Part shown: piece by piece, positions 23,040 to 34,040 of the stretch | Layout of the letters: each line of letters starts with the position of its first letter | How positions within the stretch are numbered: position 1 is the first letter of the stretch | Assembly (NCBI GenBank): GCA_037783545.1 | Contig: JBBELK010000001.1 | Coordinates: 1,302,001 to 1,366,000 of the forward strand | Length of the DNA: 64,000 nt | Source of the DNA: Henricia sp. BOLD:AAB3569 | Taxonomy: Eukaryota > Echinodermata > Asteroidea > Spinulosida > Echinasteridae | Direction: 5' to 3' | Notes under the pieces: generated by a model | What the model was told of the DNA's origin: nothing | Seen by the model: the letters and a program-made list of their open reading frames with translations, nothing else | The model's database searches: none | Program-made: the position numbers and the translations under genes

Positions 23040-26000
23040 AAACTTTTGAAAACAGGAACAAAAGCATCACATAACCATGGAGCTGTGACATAACTAACAA
23101 AAATGATGTGGATAAACCTGGATAAACTGCCTGGTAGAAATTTAAACCACGTAGATGCAGTAATACTTTAGATAACTTTAAAAAAATCCATACATATAGT
23201 TTTTGTGTTGAATGAATGGTTATTGCAGACGATTTTAAAGCACTATAAAGTTGGCAATTTCTCTATACAGCGCATGGGTATCTTTTAGCCCCATGCTTTT
23301 ACACGTGGTATATTTTACTCGGGGAAAAAATCATAATAATATAGTCTGTGTTTGTTACCATTGCTATCAACACTTTTCGGCGGGTTTCTCTTGTCAACTC
23401 ATGAAGTAAAATTTTGGATCACTGCAAATTATGTATTGCACGGGCTTTAAAATTCTGCCGAAGCACTGTGCGTGTTTACGCCGTGACTCTTAAGCTCAAT
23501 CCTCTGTCAACACCTTGTCGTGTGCCGTCCATGAACTCCAAATCACCGGACATCTTTTGTGCCCCCGGTAGCTTTTTGTCCCTTTTCAGTGCCCATCACG
23601 ACAGCATCTGAACTACCGTGTCGGCAGACTTCAATGGACGGATCAGTGAACCACAACGCCCGTCTATTCAGTGACTGCATAACCGCAACCTCACCCCAAC
23701 TTGTTTTATGACAGCAATTTTACGCAAGTTTTGGATAATAGCTCGGCAAGTGAAATTGACCCGTGCCTGCGACAAGGTTGAGTAATTACATTGACTTTGG
23801 CCGCCAAACGAACCGAGAAAGCCTTTTGAATAAGAAAAAACCTTTTGGGAAAAATCTTCCTCCATGGTTTAACTGGTTCAAGTTGTATGCCTTTTTATAA
23901 TAGACCTATACCCACATACCCACTTAAGATTTCACGAAACCAACAATAAACTTAAAGCCCCAATACATCATTTATTTTGCTGTTACCCAACATCGACCGG
24001 TCACGCGTTGACAAGGAAAACCTGACTGAAATGTTGATATAGCAATGGTAACAAAGGCCACATGTTTTTCTGTGTAAAATGGTACCTTTGCGGGAGAAAT
24101 TGCCAACTGAGGTTTTTAAAAATGTTGTCTGCAGCAACGTTTTTATACCATTCAATCATGTACAAAAACCATGCATGGATGTTTCATGCAGGTTTTTTGC
24201 AGCATTACTGCATCTACAGTTGAAGTCAGCAGTATAAATACATGTACACCACTACCATCATCACCCAAAATGGTAAACAGGACTACCCAAACCATTGCAA
24301 GGTGTACAAGCTATGTTTTAAGTACTGCATGCACGTGAGGAATTCCACAAAATCAAGAATTTAGTAAAGACTGTTACACAAAACACACCAGTTTTAACAC
24401 TTGGTTGCATACATTGTATACTTTTGACTTCAACTGTATGTGTCTGAAATTTCTACAAGGCAGTTGATCAACATTATTTTGTTGTTCCTGTTTTTGAACG
24501 TTTTTCAATCTGTCTTCAAAGAAGTGACAGCCAAAATGAGCACTCTTTTTCAGTATTTGAACGAAACAGTTACGGTATGAATGCATTGAAGAACTGTTTT
24601 GAATATACGTGATAAGTTAAAAGAGCTAATTTTTTTCCCAGTTTTTTTTCCTTCAGAAAATTGATTTCATTCTAACCAAACAATCCTATAAAATACCTCC
24701 CCAAAATACTATCCATGGGAAAAAAACCGTAGGAAATTTGCAATCTCCAATTTGGATGTGGAAGCAACCAAACAGATTGGAGTATTAAATCATTGTACTG
24801 CTTTGTGGAACCGGTTACTGTCTATAAAACATCGGTGGTTTTTTGACAATATCCTTGAAAATATACGAATTGAGAGCGCTAAATTTCAGAATGGTATAAT
24901 GAGAACAAATGTAACAATGATATAGTATTAAAATCCCAATAGAACTTTTGAGAATAAAACGTACTTCCATTTTCAGCCTTCCAAATTTAGATTCTAACTG
25001 CATGTGTATAACATGTTGGCACAATACCCTCTACCTGCTAAGTCTGCGGTCAATGACCCCGTGGTTTCTAATGATGCGCCCAAAGTAGATAAAAGGAATA
25101 ACCGTCCATACAATGCGATATTTTATGACTGATGAAGCGAGTAGAGAACAATTCAGATGCCGGGCAAATTTGTTCAAAGGCTCGGTTGGAACAAAGACAA
25201 ACGCGCGGTGTCTTTTCGTCTACCGTTTGTCATGTTATATAGCACAGATTAGCAATTTGTTTGCACAATTTGTGAATTGGATTTGTTTTGGAATTATATG
25301 ATGTGTTTATGTGGCAGTTCGTTTTATCTTGATCCAATCTTGCATTGGGAAAAAGCCAAGGAAACTTGCGTTGATGCGTCTGCTGTCACGACAGCAAAAA
25401 CGGCAATACAATATTTGCAGTGATCAAACATTTTACTTCACGAGTTGACACGAAAAACCTGACTAAAAGTGTTGATAGCAATGGTAACAAACGCCACATG
25501 ATTTTCCCGTGCAAAATTGTACCCTTGTGGGAGAAAATAGGTGCCTATCGTTTGCAAACAATTTTATACCATTCATTGAACACAAAAACCATGCATGTAT
25601 TTTTGAGGTTTCCTGAAATGTATGCATCTCAACACCTAACAACCATAGCATTGTGTGTCTTATAATACATATCATATTCGTGAGCTTCAATAACGCAGTT
25701 AATTTCCGTTGGTTTCCATGGTAAACGGATGAAAATTACAACTTCGTGGGAGAAGGTGCTTTAAACAATCATTTGGAAACATTTTTAAACCATTAATTCA
25801 ACACAAAAAAACATGCATGATTTTTAAGGTTTTCTGAAGTATCAGTGCACCATGTGGCTGAAATTCAACATTATTTTTTGTTATGTAATGCTGCTGTTTT
25901 TGTAAACGTTTTCCAATCATATAATCTGACTTCGAAGGCCATTGTATACCATTTGCAATGGTATGCGGTATTTTTAGCTACAAAGATGTAGCAATGTTTC
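23040..26000. repeat. Cluster of AAAGGCCCATTGTATC family fragments
   Basis: At least five partial copies lie in this 3-kb stretch, in both orientations. Each is recognisable by GAGTTGACAAGAAAAACC, GATAGCAATGGTAACAAACG(C) or CACATAGATGCAGTAATACTT-like motifs. No gene was recognised between them. Confidence 0.55.
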
Positions 26001-26084
26001 AGATAACTTTTAAAATCAAGGCAACGCTGTGCAAGAATTACATGAGACATGAAGACAAAGCCTGGTATATGTGGGCTTGCAACT

Positions 26085-26375
26085 CCGACTTCTTCTTCTT
26101 TCGTATGATCCCCTATAAAGGGATCTGGTTGCTGAGATTAGCCGACTCAAGTCGTTGCCCTGTAGCCACCTAGGAGGTTCTTTAGCTCGGCCACGAAGTG
26201 CGAGAGAACCCGGAGAGAACAGGGGAAAAATGCTGAGTTTTGTAGGTGTGAGGAAAACCCCACACACCAACGTGTGGGGGAAACCCACGGAATCAGGCAG
26301 GGACTGGGAACCCAATCCACATACTGACCCGGACGGGATTCGAACCAGGGCCGCAGAGATGGAAGGCTACGCCAA
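26085..26375 (-). mobile_element. Distantly related tRNA-headed SINE
   Basis: The minus strand holds a box B-like GGTTCGAATCCCGTCCGGG, then the same order of motifs (ATGTGGATTGGGTTCCCAGT, TTCCCCTGTTCTC). It resembles the 5.1- and 51.7-kb SINEs but differs in the body, so it is probably another subfamily. Confidence 0.5.
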
Positions 26376-28681
26376 CCTGCAACTCCGACAATTCTGGTTG
26401 AAATGATAGTTGAAAAATGCCCTGTATTAGAGGATTCTTTTCAGACATTCCCGTGGCAATAATAACACAATCCTGACACGCCAGCCCAAAATTACCGTTT
26501 GAGAAATAAATGCACAAATTGCACATATTGCTTCTAATTATAATAATGCCCGAACCCCAAACTTGCGCGAAGACCTTTTTGGGTGTTTTTCATCTCGATT
26601 AAATTTCCAATTTTTCCAATGGCTTGCATATATATTAATTGTTAATTAATATACTGGTATACTTTCACACAAATCCGATGAAAACCTTTCAAGTTAAATA
26701 AAAAATCCAGACACCCAAATGGCAAGCGGACAGGAAGAAGCGAAAAATTATGTGAGTAATTTTCAAAAATTCATTCGGGTAATTAAACGGGAACGATAAC
26801 TTTTCTCCCAGTTTTATTTGAACGAAGGTTGTTTGCGGCCGTACGGCCTGCGCACTTGATGACATGAAACCCTTCATTACGAGAATGTGGGCGATTGAAC
26901 GGAAATGTGGATGTTTGATTTACGAGATTTCACACCAATAATATTATTTCCATAAAATTGACACTATAAATCACGCACAGGTGAGGGCCCCACCGGCGGG
27001 TAGCCTATGTCTGACGCATCGGTGATAAAAATGCGGGAGAAAAGTTCATCGATCCGTCGATGTACTTTGCCGGTGGGTATTTGGGTTTTCTTGGCAAACT
27101 GTCTTCTGTGGGTGTGGTAGGGTGGGCGTGACATGGGGGCAGAAGGAAGGTGTAACAATGGTCCTTTCGTAAAATCTGTATCCGCCAAAACTGCTATGTT
27201 TCTAGTGCATAAACTATACATGTTTTGTGTGAATTCTAAACACTGCAGAGTAAAATGTGCATGTTTTGTTTCCACCATAGGCCTACCATTAGCACGGAAT
27301 GTATACAATTCATTTGCCGGGTACACGGCCTTAGCTATGGTGGAGTGCGTCCCTGTTTCCCGGATTGGTATCCTACATTTTCCTTCTTGGTTCGGAATCT
27401 AAAGTCATTTTTGAATTATGAAACATAAAAAAACCATTCTGACATTTAAAATGAGTTTTGAAAGAACATAGAAGCATTTATGCCCCGAGGAATAACGTGG
27501 TCACGGATAAGACATCACCCTACCGGTTTTTAGTTGTTTGTGTGTTGGTTTGCTTGTTTGTTTTAGTCGGCACAGTTGAATTTCGTTAATAAGAGGTCCT
27601 GGACTTATATAATAAGAACCTTGTACTATCAGGAACGAAAACAACGGATTCGGGACCTACAATTTTCCTTGTTGTGGGCAGATTTTTTGGTTTAATTATC
27701 GATGATAGACTTACAGAAATACGAACATTAAAAACAAATGGTCTGATTGCGATACTTGACTTTTCAAATTTTCAAATTGCATCATACAAAATAAATACTG
27801 TCCAGTCTCGTGAGATCCACTTCAGTGGTTCAAACCCAAGACTATAGTTATTCATGCAGTTTGTACCAAAAACACATTCGTTACACCCTTATACACGATG
27901 TCTTTTCACAGGGAAGGACTGAGAAAGTAAGGTTTCATTGTGGTCCTTATTTGATCCACCCATGGAGGAATTAGGATCCACCAAGGGGCAATGACATCAG
28001 ACCATTCGTGGGTCATGTCCTGATCGCATCATGCATGAACTACAAAGACATAATAGATATAGCGCGCGCCATTGAAAATGATACCCATATAGTTCTGGTA
28101 TACCCCTTTCAGCTCTTCGACTGCCCCGCCCCAACTGAATTTATACACAGCTCCAGGAGGCGGTAGTCGGTATACTTCTATGGTTAATTCAATTGGCCCG
28201 ACCAAGGAGCTATTAGGTTTGAAAGAGTCATAAAACGCAAGCATGGCAAAACTCTGAGTTAATTCAATTAACATCATTCGGAAAACCGTGGGTCGTTGAC
28301 CCCATGCTGAGCGATGCGTCATTGTGGTGGGTTTACCCAATTTCTACTTGTTTACTCTGTCGCGAAAGCAAAAACAACACCACAAATGACATATGATGCG
28401 GCCCAACTCATCCTAAGTAGAGCATCTCAGAAACACGCCGCCCTCTCTATGCATGTATTTTCAATTCCGATTTAAATGTATAATCTCCATATTGAATTGT
28501 GATGTGTCTTTAAGGGAATATTCCATTATTGGCCTATGTACAAAAGATGCCACTCTCTTCTTGAAATTTTTATATGAAGGTGATTTTTCAAACCAATTGT
28601 TTTTTCTTGCTTTACAGATGAAAACTATAGCAGTTTGCTATGTTGAACTTTAATCATTTTTCTTGACTTTCCGTCCACCAT
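26376..28681. other. Gene-free stretch with two unexplained minus frames
   Basis: Minus frames at 27326-26964 (120 codons) and 28340-28029 (103 codons) have ordinary amino-acid use but match nothing I recognise and have no obvious splice or promoter context. The remainder is AT-rich and non-coding. Confidence 0.35.
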
Positions 28682-28909
28682 CAGCCTTTTAGAAGTAGGA
28701 CGGGACAAAAGGAGAGGGTGCAATTTTATTTGGGTATGATTTTTTTTAACAGTTGTATTTCTTTCCAAAAACGATTTACAGGTTGTAATTATAATACACA
28801 GGTTTTTAAATAACAATTTAAATGTAAAGTGATCAATGCAATCATTTTGCATTTAATTTGACTTTATACCCAAACCAAAGTGCGCCCTTCTATTGTCCAC
28901 CAAAGGCTA
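28682..28909. mobile_element. GGGCGCAATTTTATT family MITE, copy 2
   Basis: CAGCCTTTTAGAAGTAGGAC at the left and GTCCACCAAAGGCTA at the right, with inner arms GGGTGCAATTTTATTTGGGT and ATACCCAAACCAAAGTGCGC. Same family as 15202-15444 and 53347-53545. Confidence 0.65.
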
Positions 28910-29077
28910 ATTGCCTTGTCATTGTCCCGTGCACAAAATATGTCGCTCTTTTCAATTTATTGTTTTATTTAGATTTTTTTTTTAAACCAATTTCTTTTTC
29001 TTGCTTTACAGATTGTCAGTTTTCAGTCGTGAAAAGGGATATAAACTGTAGCACTTTGCCATGTTGAATTTTGAACA

Positions 29078-29136
29078 TCTTTTTTGATGGATACCGGCGC
29101 ATTATAAATTTTCATTATTATTATTATTATTATTTT
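29078..29136 (+). mobile_element. LINE 3'-tail remnant
   Basis: Only the terminal segment GATGGATACCGGCGCATTAT plus AAATTTTC and an (ATT)n run survives. The same roughly 37-bp tail occurs in the opposite orientation at 55580-55528, so both are ends of one LINE subfamily. Confidence 0.6.
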
Positions 29137-29942
29137 AATGCCTTTTCTTGACTTTACACCATTCACTACTTGCACAATTGCGTTCAAAACGAGGCTTTCC
29201 TGGCTACGTCATATTTTACAATGAACAAAAGTCATTGTCACAGGGGCCGATATGGTATGACTTTTCTCGTTGCCGTTTTAATAATTATGGACGTGAGAGG
29301 GCGCTTTCCTACTTGAAAATAGGTTACAATTGGGGCTGCCCAATGCCCAATTGCGGAAAGACTTTATCAAGCCTGATAGTTAATCGGGCAAAAATACATT
29401 TACACGTACGCAGTCCTTTCCGTGCCGCTAGCGCTAGCTGTACGCACACAGGAAATAAAACGTGGACATGGTTGACATTAAGTGTTAAGTAATGAAATAG
29501 CCGTCGGGAAGCTAAACCAGACTGCACTCGGTTCAAACTTATCTTACGACTGGCTACTAAAGAGCACCTACATGTTATCATTTGTCTACTCTCCTCTCTC
29601 CCCCCCCCCCCCGGCACTGCCCCGCCCCTTTGGCGGAGACATGGTTTGATTTTAATTTTTTCATAGGGATTTTGTCACATAAATTTGCCCCAGCGGGGTG
29701 GGGATTTGTCACTTGTTAATCACGCGACATAGATTGGTTTAACCATTTCCGAGGGCAGCTAAAAATCATTTCCGCCATCTTCGTACAAATCACATGACAC
29801 TCGTCAGGAGGGGGAGCACACTTCCCATTTGTTAGGGAGTAGCGAGAGCATACTTTCATTGACCCGAGTGTCGTTATTCTTGCAATGCCGTTCGCGCGAG
29901 CAGGAGTATACTCGTGTTAACACGAGTACACGCGTTCACGTA

Positions 29943-30085
29943 GCCTTGTCCAAAGGCTATGAAATTGTGTGAATCCGTGAAGAATTTGCATGTATGCTGT
30001 GCAGCGAAAGTGCGCCATCACGCGGTGAATTGTAGCCAACTGCAAAATAGTCTGGTTACCGAAATATCTTGGTCTGAATCCTGAC
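29943..30085. mobile_element. Half copy of the 49.7-kb foldback
   Basis: GCCTTGTCCAAAGGCTATGA, AAAGTGCGCCATCACGCGG and GTCTGGTTACCGAAATATCT match the left arm and spacer of 49704-49990. The second arm is absent. Confidence 0.7.
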
Positions 30086-30204
30086 TTCACGCGCGAGGAT
30101 ATCACTTTTCTCTCAGGATAAGAGAAATGGTTAACTACAGTCGCCTATGTATTAAAAGCAATGGTTTCTAAATGCCTCTATCGCACTTAACCAAAGCACA
30201 AACA

Positions 30205-30291
30205 CAGTGGCGGATCGAGCCTCATTAAAATACAGGAATACGACGGATTTTATTGTATTCCTGTATTTTAATGAGGCTGTATCCGCCACTG
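30205..30291. repeat. Near-perfect hairpin (AGTGGCGGATCNAGCCTC family), copy 1
   Basis: Arms CAGTGGCGGATCGAGCCTCA and TGAGGCTGTATCCGCCACTG, with AAAATACAGGAATAC inside and a tiny loop. 87 bp in all. Confidence 0.8.
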
Positions 30292-30540
30292 AATCGACGT
30301 TAACAGATCTTAACCCTTGGTGAGTAAAGGGAGACAAACCAGTCGTTTTCCATTGTTTACGTCATACTGAGCATGCGCACTTTAACCCAAGCGTGACGTA
30401 ACAATGGAAACGGACAGGTTTGTTTGCTGCCACCACGCGTTTAAAAAGTCTCCCATTTAACCAGTTGACCCCGGGATTATTTTTTGAAAAAAATATTTAT
30501 TTTTGTTAAGCCAAATGTGATTAGTCAAAAGTTAAGACCA

Positions 30541-30780
30541 GGGGCCAATTTCATGGCGTTGCTTAGCACAAAAATTTGCTTAGCACAGGATTTGTTTGCT
30601 TTATTTTGCAAAAATGGATTGCCAGCCAAAATCGTAAGTGACGTGTATTGAAAGGTATTCTTCTACTCTTGCGAAGAACACAAGTTGGTGTATAATTTTG
30701 GCTTGTAATCCATTTTATAAAGCAAATAAATCCTGTGCTTAGCAAATTTTCGTGCTAAGCAACGCCATGAAATTGGCCCC
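30541..30780. mobile_element. 240-bp foldback element, copy 2
   Basis: Same ends, length and interior as 2301-2540, with only scattered substitutions. Identical size and high similarity point to recent transposition within this region. Confidence 0.85.
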
Positions 30781-30888
30781 AGGTCAAGCACCACAAGTAC
30801 TGACTCTTGAAAGTCATTTCTACATTCATTGTATATGAATCTTCTCATCACCAAACGATCATGCTTTGTAACACATTGGGAGCAAATT

Positions 30889-31094
30889 CATTTGCTTAAT
30901 CCAAAATTTGTTTGCTTTATAAAAATGGGTTAATCGTCAAAATTGTACGTCAACGTATGTTTTTAGCAAGAGTAGCAGAACACCAGTCAATTGTATATAC
31001 ATTACATAAGATTTTGCTGAAAACCTATTTTTATGAAGCAAACAAATTTTGGATTAAAAGCAATTCGTTTGCTAAACTTTATGAAATTGGCCCC
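30889..31094. mobile_element. Diverged foldback of the same family
   Basis: Keeps TTTGCTTTATAAAAATGGGT, a TAGCAAGAGTAGCAGA core and the right end ATGAAATTGGCCCC. The left end is degenerate. It is closer to the 47871-48111 subfamily. Confidence 0.65.
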
Positions 31095-31300
31095 GGGGTG
31101 CTCCACGGAACGAGATTTGCTACACCGACAGGCCGTCCACAGCCGTCAGGTTCAAGCTCAAAACACGGTGTGTACAAATGAATGGTGGACAATGGACTTG
31201 TTTACACGTCAATCGTGGAAGACAGCGGCAAAGTTAACGTTTTAGCTCGTCAACGCAACCGCCTCTGTGAATATACAGTGCCAGAACGTGTTTAGGCCTA

Positions 31301-31805
31301 ATAATAATAATAATATATGGCATTTATAATGCGCTTTTAACCGAGGATACAAAGCGCAGGGAGAAAAAAGGAACTGAGGGATATCGAATCGCTCAAATCC
31401 TAGAGAAAGAGGTGGGTCTTAAGAGCCTTTCTGAAAGAAGTGATGTTAGTTGAATTCTTGACTGTAGCTGGCAAGTTGTTCCAAAGGCGAGGAGCAGAGA
31501 CGGAAAAAGCCCTATCGCCAGCTTGAGTGCGTGATCTGGGAATATCAACATGTGCTAGTTTGAGATCGTAGTGAATATGATGAAGACTTTCTAATTCCTA
31601 GAAGAGCTGAGAGGTAACCTGGAGAAAGATTATTCAATGACTTGTATGTGTGGACAAGAGTGCGAAATTGAATACGTTTAGCAACTGGGAGCCAATGAAG
31701 CTCACGCAGGAGTGGTGTTACATGTGCACTTTGGGGTTTCCTAAAAATGAGCCTGGCACACCTATTTTGTATTTTTTGCAGACGAAATATGACCAAAAAA
31801 AAAGA
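31301..31805 (-). mobile_element. Degenerate CR1/L2-like LINE 3' fragment
   Basis: The minus strand shows the last RT segment (LQKIQNRCARLIF, LLRELHWLPVAKRI, YKSLNNLSPGYL), then frame damage, and a 3' UTR ending in GCGCATTATAAATGCC and an ATT array (31315-31301). It is the same superfamily as the 37-38 kb copy but clearly diverged and shorter. Confidence 0.8.
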
Positions 31806-32477
31806 ACAAAAAGACGTTCTTCGGTTAAAACCACGGTCCATCATTGGTGTCACATAATTTTATTATCAGTTCAGGTAACCAGTCTAATCAGTGTGAAAAG
31901 AAGAAAAGAACAACGGGAAGTATAAGGGCAACGGCGAGAGTCAAGATGCTAGACCCGAGAATGTTGGCGTCATCGGTTTTCATGTTGTTGCATTTTGACC
32001 GAGCACAGCTGTTAAGATGGTTTGCAATAACATTTGGAGTGATCCTGCTTTTCTTCATAAGCTTTCCACCACCGTTTCCAGCGATGTACTGACATTGAAG
32101 GAGGCGAATTCGAAAGTGGCGAATTCTGAAATTTCCGTATGGCCATTAAATCTCGCCCTCTTGGACAAAACTGATGAAACTCACTCAGTAAAATTTGTCA
32201 GGCCTTGTTTACACGAAGTGAAATTTTGGTTTATATCCGTTGGAACATGACAAGGTTATTCAAGATTAAAAGTAGGACAGGTTTTTTTTTTTACATAGTA
32301 CATGTATCTGTAGAACCTCTTTCACGCAAGCATATTTTTCTTTTACACCACTGCGAGGGGAAAACGAGGGGTTTTGTAAATTTGTAGTGTCTTGAGTGGA
32401 GACTATTTAATAGTTAGGGTTAGTTATTTTAAAGGAATTTAGGGTTTTAAATGCGGTCGGTTTGCAACCAGCTTCGT

Positions 32478-32766
32478 CAGGGGCGGATCCAGGATTTTGA
32501 AAAGGGGGGGGGGGGGGTGGGGGGGCGTGAAATTTTTAAGAATGAAATGCTGATGACAATGAAATAGTGAGCGCGTAGCGCGAAGCCCTAACAGCTTCTA
32601 GATGGATTATAGATGCTCTGTGGTGCGATCTGGGGCAATATTTAACCACTTTAAGCAGGAAAAGCTTGCACAAAAAGTGTTTGTTTTTTTGTTTTGTGTT
32701 TTTTTTTAACAGGGGGGGGGGGGGGGGGGGGGAGCGTGCGCCCCCCACCCCCTGGATCCGCCCCTG
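32478..32766. mobile_element. hAT-like MITE (CAGGGGCGGATCCAGG ends)
   Basis: CAGGGGCGGATCCAGG and CCTGGATCCGCCCCTG bound 289 bp that contains two long G tracts (about 32503-32525 and 32711-32731). These ends match a terminus widely known from hAT-type non-autonomous elements. No clean 8-bp target duplication was found. Confidence 0.65.
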
Positions 32767-33673
32767 TTCGTGGTCTGTTAGATGAGAGCTCGACTTGCAA
32801 TCATAAGCTCCCTGGTTCAAAACTCAGTGTTTGGGATTTTTTTTTGAAATTTCTCGGTTTCTTCTTTTCCTCCAATAGTGAGAGTAAGAGTTCTGATTTC
32901 CAAGATAGTCATTTGAGAAGTATCGGTCATTGGAAACTTAGTAGATTCTATTCGGGGTGTACCCCCGACGCTGCAGTTTAAAAAAAAAAAACCCACGCTT
33001 CCACCTAAGTAATCTTTTGTGAAATGAACCGAACCCAGCTCCATTGGTATAGGTTTCAAACCGTCAGTTTAATACCGAACATTTAAAATAAATTAATCAA
33101 CATTAATAATTGCTTACACTATACTAAGCCACGAAGTCCGTATGAACTGCATCATCCATTCGGCCTATGTAATTTACGGCAATCAAAAATTTACGAAAAT
33201 GCATAAAACCGCTTGTGGTTAGTGTTGATTCGAGAACAGGTCAGCATTTCAAAGGTACGTTTTCCAAAATTCCCGTCCCCTATATACACGTTGTTGTGTT
33301 TGACATTCTGCGAACACCAAAGTAAGAATCAGCATGCGTATAGGCCTATGCCGTATTTTTTAAGCCGCCAAACATCATTGTTACATCCCGTCTGGGAATA
33401 CTGCAATTTCATTGGTCGTTGACGATGCGGTATTATTAAGCATGTGTAGCTAGCTGCATTATCGCCATTTTTCACTGTCATATGCCAACAAAAACTACTG
33501 CGCAAGTTGCCGCACATTGTATGGCGCAAGTCGGCGAGTTGCGCCATATCCAAATGTGGCGCAACTTTCGTGAAACGCGTCAGAACTTATTGCGCAAGTA
33601 GCGCAATAATTTATGGCGTAAGTGGACTTGCGCAATTGCGTAAAGTTTCGTGAAATCGGCTGCAGGATATTTA

Positions 33674-33790
33674 CAGATGCGGATCAAGCCTCATTAAAAT
33701 AGAGGAATACAATGGAATTCAGGGGGTCGGACCCCCTGAATTCCATTGTACCGTATTCCTGTATTTTAATGAGGCTGGTTCCGCCACTGA
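33674..33790. repeat. Near-perfect hairpin (same family), copy 2
   Basis: Arms as at 30205-30291 (GCCTCATTAAAATAGAGGAA) with an extended perfect centre GAATTCAGGGGGTCGGACCC-CCTGAATTC. 117 bp. Confidence 0.8.
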
Positions 33791-34040
33791 TTTATGCCAA
33801 ACATGGCGGCATGTACCCGTCCTCATATACGACGAGGGGGAAGTTAATATGAGGACAGGGAACCAGTCTAAGCTAAAACGCGACATGAAAAGGACCGGTT
33901 TCTTTGCTACCATCACGCATTTTAAAAGTCTCCCTTTCCACTTGCGTGCTCCAGTTGCATATATATAATGTTAAATTGTTACCAGATACCTTGAGTAATT
34001 TTTTTTAAAAGCATTTACGCACGAAAAGGCTCAGCATGAA

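Noticed and set aside
26964-27326. 120-codon minus frame
   Set aside because: Second half looks protein-like, but no homology, splice signals or context.
28029-28340. 103-codon minus frame with an ordinary protein composition
   Set aside because: No recognised domain, splice sites or promoter; not enough to call a gene.
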